Origin: Rhynchospora pubera
Taxonomy: Eukaryota; Streptophyta; Magnoliopsida; Poales; Cyperaceae
Direction of reading: 5' to 3'
Assembly (NCBI GenBank): GCA_028095005.1
Contig: CM051459.1
Span: forward strand, 118,765,431 to 118,829,430
Length of the DNA stretch: 64,000 nt
Positions 49,469 to 58,507 of the stretch are shown piece after piece. The translations under genes and the position numbers were made by a program. The stretch's first letter is position 1, and each line of letters starts with the position of its first letter. Below the pieces are notes generated by a model, which was given only the letters and a program-made list of their open reading frames with translations, was not told where the DNA came from and made no database searches.

Positions 49469-49898
49469 CAATGTTTTGAAAACCGGACCGGACCAGCCGG
49501 TTCAACCGGTTCAACCGCGAAACGGACCCTAGTCCGGTCCAATCCAGCCGGTTTTTCGGCTGTTGGTGAACCACAACGAACTGGCCGGTCCGGTCCGGTT
49601 TTTACTGAAACAATTGAACCGAACCGTCCGGTTCATGAGTTTTTTAATATTTTTTATTTGGTTCAATGAAATTCTCAAAAATTGTCATAGGGAGGGATTG
49701 AACATGGGATGTCTTGAATAGAAATAAGATGCTCTACCACTAGGCCAAATGGTTTTGATTTGAACAAGTGAATATTTAATTTATATAAACTATATGGTTA
49801 CGATGACGTCATCCGGTTCATTCTACCGGTTCGACCGGTCGAACCATTGAACCGATGGCTTCTCCGGTTCGATGTTCGGGTCGGTTTTCAAAACATTG
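49469..49898. mobile_element. hAT-like element with CAATGTTTTGAAAACCGG ends
   Basis: 430 bp with inverted ends CAATGTTTTGAAAACCGG and CGGTTTTCAAAACATTG and an 8-bp flanking duplication with one mismatch (GTTACAGA/GTTCCAGA at 49461-49468 and 49899-49906). Many ACCGGTTC-type words fill both arms. The middle (about 49680-49760) carries a tRNA-like promoter on the minus strand. No protein is encoded. Confidence 0.78.
49683..49756 (-). promoter_or_regulatory. tRNA-like internal promoter inside the hAT-like element
   Basis: On the minus strand, TGGCCTAGTGGTAGAGC fits the Pol III A box (TRGCNNAGTNGG). About 35 bases on, TGTTCAATCCCTCCC fits the B box (GGTTCRANNCC) apart from the first base. The spacing is tRNA-like. 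The rest does not fold as a clean tRNA by eye, so I read it as a tRNA-derived or SINE-derived segment captured by the element. Confidence 0.55.
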
Positions 49899-50039
49899 GT
49901 TCCAGAACAAAATAAAAATAAATAAATAAATGGAAAGAAAGAACAACGATGAGCTTATGTTCCATTTTCCATTTTACAACAGCTGTGTGTTACAATTTAA
50001 TTTGGAATACGTGACGACTGGAGTGGGAGAGTTAGAGTC

Positions 50040-51000
50040 GAAAAGAGGATTCCTCACTTCTTTCTCTCATTCAAAACCGTGCATGAGACTTTCATCTCGC
50101 ACGGCTCCTAAGTGATAAAAGAAAGAAGAACTGATCTTCTTTTTTGATTACCTTCCTCGCGTATGTATAAGACCGAATCCATTTGATTTCTAAAAAAGAT
50201 TCCTAATCCTGAACTTTTCGAGGAATCCTTCATCAGTGGTTGGGAATGACTAACCCTTTCACTCACTCCTTTTGACCTTGGTTCCGTAGGAGGAAGTCAG
50301 AAAGACTGATAAATAGAACCATCTGATTTGATTCGTTCTCAATAGCCATGAGATCATCATCTTAGGGTGATCCTTTTGTCAACGGATGCTCCTATTCCAC
50401 TTGTAGTCTCTGAAGGGGGGATTGGAATAAAACCATCCGGCCAAGATTTTTAGCTATTATCAAAGAAGGTAATACAATTTTTTTTCTAAGAAAAGAGTGG
50501 GTTAATAAAAGCAAACCTCTCATTTGTTGAGTGAACTCATCTGCATCCCAAGTTTCAAAAAGTCTAAAAATAAGAAAGAACTCCTTTTTTATTTAGTGCA
50601 ACTACTTGAGCCGGATGAGAGGAAACCTTCACGTCCGATTTGAAAGGGGGGAATCCTATAGGAACCTATCTCGATTGTTCTTTTGCTAGGCCCATAGCTA
50701 AAAAACCGATTTTTTTACGATTACGAGGCTTATTCGAATATGAAATCCAATCCCGAAAATACAACATTCCACTTTTTTTTAGTACCCGAGGCTTCAAGAC
50801 ATTTCAAAATCGAGAAATTCTGGCAGGAGCTGATGCTATTAGAGAGCAATTAGCTGATTTAGATTTACGAATTCTTATCGAGAATTCATTAGTAGAATGG
50901 AAACAATTAGCGAACGAGAAATCTATTGGAAATGAATCAGAAGATATCAAAAGCAAATTAAAAATAATTGATTTTTTAAATAAAAATATATTTACCGATT
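50040..51000 (+). pseudogene. rpoC1: Plastid-derived insertion: rpoC1 intron 3' part and start of exon 2
   Basis: The protein from about 50676 (CSFARPIAKKPIFLRLRGLF, EYEIQ, IPLFFSTRGF, AIREQLADLDLR, NSLVEWKQL, GNESED) is recognisably the start of exon 2 of the plastid RNA polymerase beta' subunit. Upstream sequence looks like the rpoC1 group II intron; GAGCCGGATGAGAGGAAACC resembles its domain V. Exon 1 and the catalytic parts of rpoC1 are absent, so this is a nuclear plastid-DNA insertion without polymerase function. The reading frame stays open for about 116 codons after the splice point but diverges strongly after about 55 residues. Insertion ends are approximate. Confidence 0.82.
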
Positions 51001-51164
51001 CATCTATTAATGTTTTTGGAAAGTAATACATTATAGCTAATAATAAGTCAGAGGATTGAGGATTGGAAAGTAATACATTAGCTAATCATAAGTCATTGGC
51101 TACTATTGCAGTAAATTCTTTTTTTTTTCCTTATATGTCGCTTACACATAATTTTGACTTGGTT

Positions 51165-51315
51165 GAGAATCAGCTTTTGGTCTAGTGGCAAAGAGCAATA
51201 CATCTCAAGTGAGAGATTACAGGTTCGAAATTCGGTTGGAGGATCTTGTATAGATATTTTTAATTTAAAAATAAGTTGAGAGGCTTGACTCCCAATTTAT
51301 CTTAAAAAAATAATA
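51165..51315 (+). mobile_element. tRNA-derived SINE
   Basis: About 151 bp. An A box (TGGTCTAGTGGCAAAGAGC, about 51178) and a B box (AGGTTCGAAATTCGG, about 51230) have tRNA-like spacing. A tRNA-unrelated tail and an A-rich 3' end (TTAAAAAAATAATA) follow. A 14-bp target duplication with one mismatch (ATTTTGACTTGGTT, 51151-51164; ATTTTCACTTGGTT, 51316-51329) flanks it. SINEs are transcribed by Pol III and moved by LINE enzymes. Confidence 0.82.
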
Positions 51316-51370
51316 ATTTTCACTTGGTTTTCTAAATTGTAGTCGCTACACTAAAATGATCTATAATTAT

Positions 51371-51755
51371 TAGAGGTAGACTAAAATCAATGCACGTTAG
51401 TCGCGATTATATTTTAATTTTCGAGGTTATAAAATCTGATATGAATCGTTCATGTGTAATTAGAGATCAAATTTTACATTTTTTTTTAAAAAAATTAATA
51501 TTTTTTTTATATTTTACAAAAGTCTTAACCTAAACAATTTTGGACCATTCAAGAACAATAATTTTTTTAAATCTCAAGAAAATAGTAAAAAAATTTGAAA
51601 AGAATATAAAATTTGGTCTCCAATGAGATTTCAGTATGGAGAACACATTGAGCTGATTGAATTAGTCATTAAAACGACGAAAATTGAGATATAATCGCGG
51701 CGGACGAGTCCATCCGTTAATTAATTAGTCGGAGCTGATTTTAGTCTGCTCATAT
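51371..51755. mobile_element. Foldback element (copy 4)
   Basis: Inverted arms with CTAAAATCAATGCACG and AGTCGCGATTATATTTTAAT on the left; ATATAATCGCGGCGGACGAG and GGAGCTGATTTTAGTC on the right. The centre has mirrored TTTGGTCTCCAATGAGATTT and poly-T/poly-A stretches. It shares tips with copy 3 (45723-46126). Confidence 0.75.
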
Positions 51756-52343
51756 ATAACTAATGCCACAAATTGCGTTTGACTTTAAGTAAGAATATTG
51801 ACTAAATGCAACATATTGACTTGTTTTTTTGGGTTTTTTGTTTTTGTTTCAGTGGGTTGAAAAGTTGCAGTACGGTTGGGTTGAAGTCAATTAGTCAAGA
51901 GGAAAGATTAGTGGACTCCATATGCATTTCTTATCTGCTCTATGTAGAAGATTTGTTCGTATTCATTTCCCTTTCGTCTCATGTTATTTTTTCCCCTCCT
52001 TTTTTTTTGTCTGCTTCTTTCTGATTATCTTTAGAATTTATTATAAATTGGTGAAAATCATAAAATTAACTAGTCCGTTTTGAAACTAAGTAGAGAAGAC
52101 TCCGAATGCTGATTGAAAATTAAAAGTTTTATAAAATAAATAGAACAATACTAAAATTCCAACATTTGACCGCTGACAGATTGTCCTCCAACAAATGAGA
52201 AGGGGATGAAGGACTTTTGTGAAAAGAAAAGAATATGCTTTAAAATCCAATAACTTTCTGATGGAAAAAGGGAATTATTCCCTTGAAGTTGATCTCGTCT
52301 GGGAAAGGTAAGAGCTCAAAAGTCAACGATATGTGTTATGTGT
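51756..52343. other. Intergenic, no supported gene
   Basis: AT-rich spacer upstream of two MITEs that precede the fifth ATL unit. No feature recognised. Confidence 0.4.
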
Positions 52344-52351
52344 ATTGTGAA

Positions 52352-52668
52352 TAGACCTGTCAAACGTTAGAGGTGGAAACGGAACAGGCATTTCCGTTTT
52401 CCGTTCCGTTTCGGTAACGGAACGAAATGGCTGTTTCATTTCCGTTCCGTTTCGGCAAACGTAACAAATTTCTGTTCCGTTTAACGTTCCGCCTCAATTT
52501 CCTATTGATTTCAACTCATTTCCGTGTTCCGTTTCATTTACGTTAACAAATTTTGATTCCGTTTCCGTTCCGTTTCTGAAAACGGAACCCATTTCAGCTT
52601 TCATTTAACGTTCCGTTTCGGCGGAACAGAAACGGAAACGTTAAAACGTTTCATGTTTGACAGGTCTA
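52352..52668. mobile_element. hAT-like MITE (317 bp), TTCCGTTTCCG type
   Basis: TIR TAGACCTGTCAAACG/CATGTTTGACAGGTCTA with a perfect 8-bp TSD ATTGTGAA (52344-52351 and 52669-52676). The interior is packed with CCGTTCCGTTTC-like words, as in the relative at 45266-45604. It lies about 340-660 bases upstream of the ATG of the fifth ATL unit. Confidence 0.87.
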
Positions 52669-52712
52669 ATTGTGAAGAAAAAAACCATCAATGATTGTGC
52701 ATTATACATACT

Positions 52713-52939
52713 GGGTTTGGATAGGCTGGGAATAGAAAATAAAAATAAGGAATTTCGGTTTGCGTGTTTATTTTTATTCTTGCACAAAACAAATGGTATA
52801 AGAATAAAAAATTTGGGCCTTTATTCCTATACTAACAAAATCATAGTATAAGAATAAAGAATAAGAATAAGCACGCAAACCGACATTCCTTATTCCTATT
52901 CTCTATTAACGGCTTATTCCGTTGCATCCAAACACACCC
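52713..52939. mobile_element. MITE inserted against the TATA box of an ATL gene
   Basis: A 227-bp palindromic element. It begins GGGTTTGGATAGGCTGGG and ends GCATCCAAACACACCC; both arms contain TTTCGGTTTGCGTG or its inverse and AATAAG-rich stretches. A 3-bp TSD ACT flanks it (52710-52712 and 52940-52942). The right TSD overlaps the start of the TATA box. The paralogous gene at 41489 has ATACATACTATAAATAC uninterrupted at this place, consistent with an empty site. TIR type and 3-bp TSD suggest a PIF/Harbinger-like MITE. Confidence 0.83.
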
Positions 52940-52941
52940 AC

Positions 52942-52949
52942 TATAAATA
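52942..52949 (+). promoter_or_regulatory. TATA box of the fifth ATL unit
   Basis: TATAAATA, 59 bases before the ATG at 53008, immediately after the MITE at 52713-52939. Same sequence and similar distance as the box of the paralogue at 41414. Confidence 0.75.
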
Positions 52950-53007
52950 CCCCATACGAACAACTGACGAGGCAGACAACAAAATTTACAAGAAGCCAAC
53001 TCCCAAG

Positions 53008-53775
53008 ATGTCAACTGGCACAGCCGATCAGAGCCAGTCAGCCAACAATGTTGGTGTGACCGTCGGAATCATGGGCATCGTGTTCATCATTGGTATAATC
53101 CTCTATCTTGTGTTTCGCCTCTACTTAGCTAAACTATATAACCAGCGGCAGCGGCATCAGGCGAGTGTTCCTATTCCAATCAAGAAGCCAAACCTCGGTC
53201 TCGATCCAGAGGCTATCTCCATGCTTCCAAAATTTGTGTATCAACCCCGCACAAAGAGTGGTCGTGCGAATGGACCAAATGGTGCAGTGCTAGAATGTGC
53301 CGTATGCATCAGCGAGCTTGTCGAGGATGAAATGGTCAGAGTTTTGCCGATTTGCAAGCACTTCTTCCATGTCGAATGCATTGATACATGGCTGGCCACA
53401 CATTCTTCATGCCCCATGTGTCGAGCCCACCCGAAACCAGAGACATTGAAATGGGATATTAGTTCTGCTTCACCACCACTGCCTCAGTTGAAATTGTATG
53501 GTTCATCATCAGAGGAAGGGAAATCGGGGTTGGGTCCATGCCTTGGATCGCCTTTTGTGAAATCTCCAAGAAAGGCTTCCACACGGTTCGGTCTGCCCTT
53601 TCTGAAGACTCCAAGAGGAATCTCTGCAAGGCTTGAATTGCCTTTTATGTCGACACCAAGAGGAGCCTCAGCACGGCTTGGATCACCATTTATGTTGACT
53701 CCAAGAGCTACGGATTTGCATGAGATAGTGATGGATGCAACATCAGATTTGCATGAGATAAGGGTAGAGGCCTGA
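53008..53775 (+). CDS. ATL-type RING-H2 protein with a repeated C-terminal tail
   Basis: Intronless gene of 255 residues. The parts are a membrane segment (about 17-40), the GLD motif (LGLDPEAISMLPKFVY, 63-78) and a complete RING-H2 (C97, C100, C116, H118, H121, C124, C135, C138; W128), as expected of an ATL E3 ligase. It is closely related to the unit at 41489. The tail is unusual: four tandem 15-residue units from residue 179 to 238 (LGSPFVKSPRKASTR, FGLPFLKTPRGISAR, LELPFMSTPRGASAR, LGSPFMLTPRATDLH), then DLHEI twice at 236-240 and 247-251. The Arg/Ser/Thr-Pro units look like possible phosphorylation sites (inference). The paralogue has only one such unit. A MITE abuts the TATA box. Confidence 0.95.
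   Translation: MSTGTADQSQSANNVGVTVGIMGIVFIIGIILYLVFRLYLAKLYNQRQRHQASVPIPIKKPNLGLDPEAISMLPKFVYQPRTKSGRANGPNGAVLECAVCISELVEDEMVRVLPICKHFFHVECIDTWLATHSSCPMCRAHPKPETLKWDISSASPPLPQLKLYGSSSEEGKSGLGPCLGSPFVKSPRKASTRFGLPFLKTPRGISARLELPFMSTPRGASARLGSPFMLTPRATDLHEIVMDATSDLHEIRVEA
53542..53721 (+). repeat. Coding minisatellite, 45-bp units
   Basis: Four direct 45-bp repeats inside the ATL gene encode the 15-residue tail units. The inner two are most alike (CCAAGAGGA-TCTC/CTCAGCA words); the outer two are more diverged. The frame is preserved throughout. Confidence 0.88.
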
Positions 53776-53920
53776 CGATTTTGTTAGACATTATAGTTCC
53801 TAGCTAGCAGATAATGAAATTTTTCATGTTTATAGTATATTTTTTATTCTTTGAAGAGTGGTTACATAGCAGTTTTGAGGAATACATACTATTTACTGCC
53901 AATTTTGATATTAAAATTTT

Positions 53921-54555
53921 GAGAAAATTTGTTTTATGCCACTGTAAAACTTGTCAATTTCTAATATGCCATTCTTAGATGGCTAATTAGAAATATGCCA
54001 CCATAAAATTATCAAAATTAGTTTTATGCCACTTATTCTTTCCAAATTATACTAAATTCTATATTTGTCATTCTAAAAGCTGTCAGCATATTTTGAAAAT
54101 CCCAAACTACCCTTCTTATTAAGTTATTTAGTTAGGTTGGAAAAATTACATAAAAGAAAAAAAAAATCCATGCCTTTTCACTCACGTACGAAATATTTCC
54201 ATAAAATGTTTGTTTCCCTTCTTGCTTTTATGTTAATTAGTATAGTTTGTTATTCTATCGCAAATGTAATATTTTTTTTTTTGGTATATATGCGAGGGTC
54301 AGTTGTGTTTTAAATATATTATACCCAAAATACAAAAATTATCCCATATATAGTATCATTCCAATTAAATATTGGCATATTTCGAAATTTCAATATTTAA
54401 AATGGCATATTCAAAAGGGCATGATTGTCATTTTAATTGACAGATGACATAAAACTAATTTCTAATGTTTTATAGTGGCATAAAAACAATTAGTCATTTA
54501 GTGATGGCATATTATAAATTTTAAATTTTTGCAATGGCATAAACAAAATTACCCC
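53921..54555. mobile_element. Mutator-like MITE with ATGCCA subterminal repeats (second copy)
   Basis: 635 bp. The 9-bp duplication TAAAATTTT flanks it (53912-53920 and 54556-54564). Ends GAGAAAATTTGTTTTATGCC and GGCATAAACAAAATTACCCC are inverted relatives. Repeats such as TTAGTTTTATGCCAC on the left and AGTGGCATAAAAACAATTAG on the right run in opposite directions. Same family as 11012-12327 but without a nested insertion. Confidence 0.82.
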
Positions 54556-54564
54556 TAAAATTTT

Positions 54565-55091
54565 GGAAGAACAGTGCTTCTTTTTCCCTGCTTAGTTTGT
54601 TGTAAGGCGGGTTTCAGCAGATTTTCATTTTTTTTAATGAATTTATTCATTTTTTAAAATGCCTTAGACATTTTTGTTTTGATCAAATATGTACCAGCAG
54701 CCGGGCGGCAGCTAAAGTGAACTCAATATTATTAATAAAGAGCTTGATTGTTCTTCAAACTGTTCGACTGAAATTTTCACAGAAAATCGAAACATCAATT
54801 AATGCTGCAAAAGTTAAATCACACGTCGAAAAAGCACAGAATAAAGAAGAAAAAATTTAAATTAAATCCTTATTATGTCATTACTTTCAAAATTAAACGA
54901 GAGAAAAAGAACTTTTTCAGTTGTCATTTGCATTTACATTAAAAAAAAAGATAATTTGCCATTGACGTAGTTTTTATTTGAAAAAGATATTTTAATTGTC
55001 ATATCAGACCTGAACTGAACAAGAAAATTTTTTCTAGTTTCCAAATGTGTGGGAGAATGCGCTCCCAATCTAAACTTCTGAATTTTTACTT
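54565..55091. other. Intergenic, probable retroelement leader in its right part
   Basis: No gene recognised. The last part next to 55092 may be the untranslated leader of the minus-strand Copia remnant. Confidence 0.4.
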
Positions 55092-55560
55092 GCTCTGATA
55101 CCATAACGAAAAGCATGATCTTTCTGCGAAAGTTTTTGGTTGTTTCAAATACGAAGTTTTCTGAAAGAAAAGAAGATTGCAGAAGATTTATTTATTGCAA
55201 TACTGGATTTTACATAAAAAGATTAGCACTTGTTCGAATATGTCGAGTGTGTGCTGAAACTCTGATATACAAGTTAGTAACTCAATTATTGAGTGCAGGT
55301 GCATTGTTGTGGCCCCATCGTCCACTCATATAATTGGTATATCACATGTGGTTGTTTACATCAACACTCTTCTCCACTCAAAAAACATCTTACAAAAGCA
55401 AATAAAACACACTATTACATCAACAATCCTACTATTGACGCTTTTACAAAATCAAACAAAACACACTATGCAAATAAAATATAAGGTAGCAAACATCTCA
55501 CCAACTCCCCTCAGAAAAGTATCAATACCTGTAATACTTTATAAAAAAGCAAACTGAAAA
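55092..55560 (-). mobile_element. Copia LTR and primer-site remnant
   Basis: GCTCTGATACCA at 55092-55103 is the exact complement of the common plant Copia primer site TGGTATCAGAGC. To its right, i.e. upstream on the minus strand, lies a stretch with LTR-like composition (TCTTCTGCAATCTTC, AATAAATAAATC). The pieces read as a 5' LTR end plus primer site of a minus-strand Copia element. The other boundary, the second LTR and pol were not found. Confidence 0.5.
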
Positions 55561-55935
55561 TAATTATACTAGAATAATTGCTCTAATAGTAATAACTCTG
55601 AACGATATTTTTCACATGATTGTAACATTAAATTAGGTTGGCAATGTGCGCATCTACTGGGCCTAATGCATCCCAAGCCCAATTGTCCTTGCTAGCCTAT
55701 TCTTCTAATTTAGCCTTTTGTAAATTACACATGGCTAATATTGTTTCAATTTCTTGACATGTTTTCTGGGCTTGGATTTTGTGAAGCTCATTTGCTCTGG
55801 AAATAGAATAATCCATTCATTGTCTTGTATTTCGTGCTCTTTCGGTATTGTATGTACATATATCATATATGACTTCCATTTGGTTTTGTCAAGAAAAGAC
55901 CAATGAATTAAAGGGACATTATGAACCTTTATATA

Positions 55936-56341
55936 TAGAGTTTATCTATGGTGAGATGCATCACAAAAACTTTTTGTGAGATGCGTTCGAAATTTATGAA
56001 TTTGGTTCAAAATGATCGATCCAAATTGTTTAATATGATCTTACTATTGAAATCTTCTTGCAGACCAAATTTTACATTTTTTTCAGAATTTTTAAGTATT
56101 TTTTTTCATATTTTTAAAAATGACAATTTTTGAACGGTTCAGAACTAATTAGATTAACAATTTTCTGAAATTTAAAAAAAAAACTTAAAATATTCGAAAA
56201 AATGTAAAATTTAGTTTGCATGGAGATTTCATTAGAGGGATCATATTAGACGGTTTCGATCAGTCATTTTGAACCCGATTTATGTGTTTTGATCACATCT
56301 CACGAAAGGATTTTTGTGATGCATCTCACCATAGCTAAAAC

Positions 56342-56346
<5 letters not shown>
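55936..56346. mobile_element. (TA)n-flanked foldback element (copy 5)
   Basis: Left tip TATAGAGTTTATCTATGGTG and right tip TAGCTAAAACTCTTTTATAT are inverted relatives. A 40-base (TA)n lies at 56347-56386. Arms: ATGATCGATCCAAATTG on the left, GACGGTTTCGATCAGTC on the right. The mirrored core has GGAGATTTCATTAGAG/CTATTGAAATCTTC. Each arm also contains a small hairpin (GAGATGCATCAC...GTGAGATGC). Confidence 0.82.
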
Positions 56347-56390
<44 letters not shown>

Positions 56391-56463
56391 TGTTCATTTT
56401 TCCTATAACAAAATAAAACATAAAACAATACAATGTCAATTTTGCGCATATATATATATATAT

Positions 56464-56872
56464 AGAGATTGGCTAAAGTATACTCCAGCATATAGATAGT
56501 CCGTATGCTGGAGTCGTTTCTCACAATCTAAAATACATACAGTCGATCCGAAACTTTCAAATTGTTCTCCATATTGAAATCTCCTAGGAAACTAAAATTT
56601 ATATTTTTTCGAATTTTTTTACTATATATTATGCTATTTAAAAAAACATTGTAAAGGAGTTGTAAAGGAGTATTTCTGGCCTTTCAATTTGAAAATAGCA
56701 TAATATATAGCAAAAAAATTCGAAAAAATATAAAATTTGGTCTTGAAGGATATTTTTACATGGAGAACAACTTGAACGGTTTGGATCGACTGTTTGAATT
56801 TTAGATTTTCAGAAACGACTCTAGCATACGGGTTTGATCCGTATGCTGGAGTATACTTTAGCCAATCTCTCT
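56464..56872. mobile_element. (TA)n-flanked foldback element (copy 6)
   Basis: Between (TA)n at 56449-56464 and a CT/AT tract at 56870-56893. Tips: GATTGGCTAAAGTATACTCC and GGAGTATACTTTAGCCAATC, a perfect 20-bp inverted pair. The arms repeat CAGCATA/TATGCTG as a subterminal hairpin. The core has CAGTCGATCCGAAACTTTC and TTGAACGGTTTGGATCGACT. The centre word TATATATTATGCTATTT is shared with copy 9. Confidence 0.87.
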
Positions 56873-56892
56873 CTCTCTCTATATATATATAT

Positions 56893-57297
56893 AGAGTAAA
56901 TCTATTGTCAACCATGATGCATAGAGCGCTTTGTGCACCATGACCGTTTGATCGGTGATTTTGTAAATTGACAAATCTAAATTAACCAATCCAATCTATA
57001 TATTGAAATATCATAGCAAACAAAAATTTACAATTTTTAAAAATTATTTACTATTTTTTTTGAATTTTTTAAAACTTGTCATTTTTGGCTTATAAATTAG
57101 TATATTTATAGTAAAAAATGAGAAGTCTTAAAAAATTCGAAAAAAATAGTAAAAAAAATTGTAAAATTTTGTTTGCTATGAGATTTCAATATATAGATTG
57201 GGTTGGTTAAATTAGATTTGACAATTTGTGAAACCACCGATCAAAACGGTCATGGTGCACGGAAGCTTATATAAACCATGGTTCACAATAGATCTAC
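56893..57297. mobile_element. (TA)n-flanked foldback element (copy 7)
   Basis: Shares its left AT tract with copy 6 and ends at (AT)n 57298-57320. Left tip AGTAAATCTATTGTCAACCATG; right tip CATGGTTCACAATAGATCTACT. The arms contain GTGCACCATGACCGTTTGATCGG and its near-inverse. The core (CCAATCCAATCTATATATTG) differs from the other copies, so it is a separate subfamily. Confidence 0.82.
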
Positions 57298-57320
57298 TAT
57301 ATATATATATATATATATAT

Positions 57321-58507
57321 TCCTTATTTTCATATAGTTTTCATTTTTTTTTAATCAGAAATGATTCAAGGTCGAGCCATTCATGCAGTCCATTAATCTG
57401 ATCTCTCCAGTTGGGCTTTTGACTGTGCAATCACCTCTTCATCTACTTATTGGAGAGGCTCATTATTTACTTAGTTATAAGTTAGCTGGCAGCAAACTTA
57501 ACCACTTAATTAACAGAAATTAAAAAAAAAACATATATGAATTTTGAACCAGCTAAAATATGATTGTGCAATGTTGCACTGCTTGCTGGCCCGTTAATAT
57601 ACAAGATTTATTCAATATTTATACGGCCTATATAATCACGACCCATAACAGATGTAGAAGAGGATGTCTGATTCTCAACCCACTCAATCCAACCGTCAAA
57701 ATATTTATGGACCGTTGCCTAAGGCTTTAAACACTGTTATCAAAATATTTATGGACCGTTGCCTAAGGCTTTAAACACTATTAACAAAAAATGGGATTAT
57801 ACAATTTAACTGTACTTGAGGATGTTTGGACAAGTTCATTTTTTTTTTACTTTCAATTATTTCATGGTAAATTTACTTTGGTTTGAATTTATTTAAAATT
57901 TCATCTATTTTTATTTGATAAATTCTAGTGGGGACTAAATTTTACATAAAATTTCAATTATTTCTTTTTGATGAATTCTACTGTGAACTAAATTTTTATA
58001 ACCGGAGTTAAATCTAAATCATTCATCTAATTATAAAATAATAATAATAAATGATCAGGACTCGTAGTCGTATAACATCTGTTCATAATATGAACTTGGA
58101 CAGTCATAGACCGAGTCCATCTATAACCATAACTCCCTTTCACTTTGCTTGTTCGTATTATCTAATCCTGGATTAAAAGGGAGAAGAGATGAAGAGGTGG
58201 ATTTGTTACTCGAGAGGGTAAAAAATAATAAATTCCTTTTGGCTGGGTCGTGTACTCGCGTGTTGTCTTGGTCGTGAAAGGGGTGTGGTAGCTTCAGTTT
58301 CAAACGAAGAAACGCGTCGTAAAGGGAACTCTCAAGAGAACAAACTGTTACGCAATCCGAGCCCAAATCGATCGATCTGTCAATTGATTGATCATCCTTC
58401 GATACAATTGAGAAGGGGATCGGTCGATTAGAAAGAGAATTGGGAAAGGGATTGGTGTCTCGCTTAATTGTAAGAGGTAAGAAGGGAGAATTTGAGTGAG
58501 GAGTGAG
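57321..58507. other. Intergenic and 5' region of the Yippee-like gene
   Basis: A 44-bp tandem duplication lies at 57697-57784. From about 58100 the sequence becomes less AT-rich and probably includes promoter and 5' UTR of the gene starting at 58508. A long minus-strand frame here (58121-58636) has no recognisable domain and is antisense to exon 1. Confidence 0.5.
57697..57784. repeat. 44-bp tandem duplication
   Basis: Two adjacent copies starting AAAATATTTATGGACCGTTG, differing by one or two bases near the end (CACTGTTATC versus CACTATTAAC). Confidence 0.9.

Noticed and set aside
49683..49756. A genuine tRNA gene.
   Set aside because: A and B boxes are present but acceptor and anticodon stems do not pair convincingly, and it sits in the middle of a transposon.
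50640..51026. A functional gene from the 128-codon open frame.
   Set aside because: It is plastid rpoC1 exon 2 start plus intron tail; it has no ATG, exon 1 or downstream catalytic region.
51178..51245. A genuine tRNA gene in the SINE.
   Set aside because: Box spacing fits but the 3' acceptor is missing and a SINE tail with TSD follows.
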